The notes under the pieces were generated by a model that searched no databases, was not told the DNA's origin, and was given only the letters and a program-made list of their open reading frames with translations. From contig SDWN01000278.1 in the NCBI GenBank assembly GCA_004195305.1, positions 1-6,894 of the forward strand: a DNA stretch of 6,894 nt. Direction: 5' to 3'. The position numbers were made by a program, and so were the translations under genes. This DNA comes from Neptunomonas sp. GTDB lineage: Bacteria; Pseudomonadota; Gammaproteobacteria; Pseudomonadales; Balneatricaceae. Shown one piece after another: positions 5,678 through 6,894 of the stretch (position 1 is the stretch's first letter; each line of letters begins with the position of its first letter).

Positions 5678-6640
5678 ATGCAGTTAGCCAGTCTTGTGAA
5701 CAGCTTTGGTGGTCATATGCAGCGCAAATATGGCTGCCGGGTCCATAAATTGGCGCTTAATGCCAGTTTTACCTGCCCCAATCGCGATGGCAGCAAGGGG
5801 CTGGGCGGCTGTACCTTCTGTAATAACACCTCGTTTAGCCCTAATAGCAAGCAGCCGCCGAGCATTGCCGAGCAGGTTGAGGCGGGCCGACAGGTGATTC
5901 GCAAGCGCACCGGCGCGCAGCGCTATCTGGCGTATTTTCAGGCTTATACCAACACGTACGCGGATATAGATTACCTCAAGGGGCTTTATGACGCGGCCAT
6001 GAACGAGCCGGATGTGATCGGCTTGTCGGTGGGGACCAGGCCCGATTGTGTGCCAGATCCGGTGTTGGATCTGCTTGCCGGGTATCAGGCACAAGGCTAT
6101 GAAGTATGGCTTGAGCTGGGGCTGCAGTCGGCCAACGATGCGACCCTGGCGCGGGTTAATCGGGGGCACGGCTGGGCCGAATATGAGGATGCGGTTCGGC
6201 GTTCTCAGCGGCGCGGGTTGCAAATCTGTACCCATCTGATCGTCGGCCTGCCCGGTGAGACTGCGCTGGCCAGTGTGGCGAGTTTCGACCGGGTGATGGC
6301 GCTAGGAACCGCCGGGCTTAAGCTGCATCCGCTGCATATCGTCAAGGGCACGCAGCTGGCCCGACAGTGGAAACAGGGGCTCTATCAGGGCGTCTCTTTC
6401 GATGCCTATGTTGAAGCCTGTGTTGAAATTATTCGGCGTAGCCCGGCTGAGCTGGTATTTCACCGCCTGACCGGGACTGCGCAAGCCTCGCTGCTGTTGA
6501 GTCCAGGCTGGTGTGCCAAAAAGTGGCGGGTTCTCAATGCGATTGCCGAGGGGTTGGCCTTGGTTGATGGGTGTCAGCCAAGGCCCTCTTTTGCGCCCGT
6601 CATTGCGACTCCACTGGCGTTGGCTCAGCTCCGTTCGTAA
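5678..6640 (+). CDS. yhcC: Radical SAM protein of the TIGR01212 / YhcC family
   Basis: Radical SAM enzymes use a [4Fe-4S] cluster to split S-adenosylmethionine and form a 5'-deoxyadenosyl radical. The substrate of this family is not established to my knowledge. The 320-residue protein aligns by eye along its whole length with E. coli YhcC. Cluster cysteines are Cys33, Cys45 and Cys48 in CPNRDGSKGLGGCTFC, spaced C-x11-C-x2-C rather than the usual C-x3-x2 pattern but typical of this Elp3-related family. Other shared blocks are RYLAYFQAYTNT, VGTRPDCVPD, YEVWLELGLQ, HLIVGLPGE and LKLHPLHIVKG. The ATG at 5678 gives the family start MQL-x2-LVN-x-FGG; a TTG at 5675 adds one residue. No strong ribosome site is visible. 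The gene follows pssA after a weak hairpin, and its last 16 bases overlap the end of avtA on the other strand. A terminator-like hairpin lies inside its last 90 bases. Confidence 0.94.
   Translation: MQLASLVNSFGGHMQRKYGCRVHKLALNASFTCPNRDGSKGLGGCTFCNNTSFSPNSKQPPSIAEQVEAGRQVIRKRTGAQRYLAYFQAYTNTYADIDYLKGLYDAAMNEPDVIGLSVGTRPDCVPDPVLDLLAGYQAQGYEVWLELGLQSANDATLARVNRGHGWAEYEDAVRRSQRRGLQICTHLIVGLPGETALASVASFDRVMALGTAGLKLHPLHIVKGTQLARQWKQGLYQGVSFDAYVEACVEIIRRSPAELVFHRLTGTAQASLLLSPGWCAKKWRVLNAIAEGLALVDGCQPRPSFAPVIATPLALAQLRS
6556..6592 (+). terminator. Terminator-like hairpin inside the 3' end of the radical SAM gene
   Basis: Bases 6556-6568 pair with 6573-6585 in a 13-bp stem: GGCCTTGG with CCAAGGCC is perfect, and five more pairs follow inward, two of them G-T. 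The loop is GGGT, and CTCTTTT follows (6586-6592). The G-T pairs and the T-run both favour folding and termination in plus-strand RNA. Yet the site lies about 45 bases before the yhcC stop codon. For minus-strand avtA RNA the hairpin falls about 40 bases after the stop, with a shorter 8-bp stem and no U-run. Confidence 0.5.
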
Positions 6641-6894
6641 GCGTTGCGGACCTCATCGGCGATGATCGCGATGCCCTTTTTAACTTGATCGGCTTCCTGG
6701 GTATAGGTGACGCGGATGCACTCATGTTTGTGCTGCCATTCATCGGTGATGCCGGGAAAGAAATAGTGGCCGGAAACGATCAGTACGCCGCGAGCTTTCA
6801 GGCGCTGATACAGCTCCAGGCTTGATATCGGCAGGTCCTTAAACCACAGCCACAGAAACATCGCCCCTTCCGCCTTGTGGATGTAATAAGGCAG
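6625..6894 (-). CDS. avtA: Valine--pyruvate aminotransferase, C-terminal part (N-terminus outside window)
   Basis: AvtA is a PLP-dependent aminotransferase of fold type I that moves an amino group between valine and pyruvate, giving alanine and 2-oxoisovalerate. Only the last 89 residues are present; the frame runs open off the right edge. They match the end of E. coli AvtA (417 aa) by eye: IHKAEGAMFLWLWFKDLPIS, YQRLKARGVL, a GH-x-FFPG motif and CIRVTY, whose Arg is expected to hold the substrate carboxylate as in related aminotransferases. The PLP lysine lies in the missing part. Its stop is inside the end of the radical SAM gene, giving a 16-bp tail-to-tail overlap, so the two genes are convergent and not one operon. 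The Met at 6861 is internal, not a start. Confidence 0.93.
   Translation of the reverse strand: MPYYIHKAEGAMFLWLWFKDLPISSLELYQRLKARGVLIVSGHYFFPGITDEWQHKHECIRVTYTQEADQVKKGIAIIADEVRNAYERS

Noticed and set aside
5684..6235. Minus-strand frame of 183 residues opposite the radical SAM gene
   Set aside because: It is antisense to the cluster motif and other conserved blocks of the radical SAM protein and has no family resemblance.
6571..6825. Plus-strand frame crossing the yhcC-avtA junction
   Set aside because: It is out of frame with yhcC and antisense to the well-conserved avtA end.

Overview
The window looks like a chromosomal housekeeping segment from a gammaproteobacterium outside the Enterobacterales. 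MutS, the stand-alone PncC, the YhcC-type radical SAM protein and AvtA resemble their E. coli counterparts. RecA is closer, in remembered sequence, to Pseudomonas and Chromatiales-type proteins (MDDNKKKAL start, 'GKGAVMRMGD', 'KVSPPFKQAEFQ'). The phosphatidylserine synthase is the integral-membrane CDP-alcohol phosphatidyltransferase type, not the unrelated E. coli enzyme. No mobile element, CRISPR array, tRNA or rRNA was seen. The genus cannot be fixed from this sequence.

Layout. Bases 1-19 are an exact Tn5 mosaic-end (Nextera) adapter and are not genomic. Bases 20-2290 on the minus strand are mutS, in frame from its start to the adapter but without roughly its last 100 codons. A 124-bp divergent gap follows, then pncC (2415-2903, +). 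Next come a perfect CTGT-N8-ACAG LexA box, recA (3045-4097, +) and a strong intrinsic terminator. A 220-bp spacer holds a perfect 14-bp palindrome. It is followed by a small exported four-cysteine protein that I do not recognise (4322-4696, +). A structured leader with a terminator-like hairpin precedes pssA (4833-5615, +). A weaker hairpin then leads to the TIGR01212/YhcC-type radical SAM gene (5678-6640, +). The window ends in the C-terminal part of avtA on the minus strand (6625-6894), whose tail overlaps the radical SAM gene by 16 bp.

How the genes relate. mutS, pncC and recA form a neighbourhood known from other gammaproteobacteria: mismatch repair, NMN deamidation in NAD salvage, and recombination with SOS induction. 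The recX gene that commonly follows recA is not here, and recA is closed off at once by a terminator. The genes downstream (exported protein, phospholipid synthesis, radical SAM, valine-pyruvate aminotransferase) appear to be separate transcription units, because hairpins lie between them. No new multi-gene system is evident. The items most worth a second look are the adapter at the edge, the terminator-like hairpin inside the end of the radical SAM gene, the possible attenuator ahead of pssA, and the unknown cysteine-containing exported protein.
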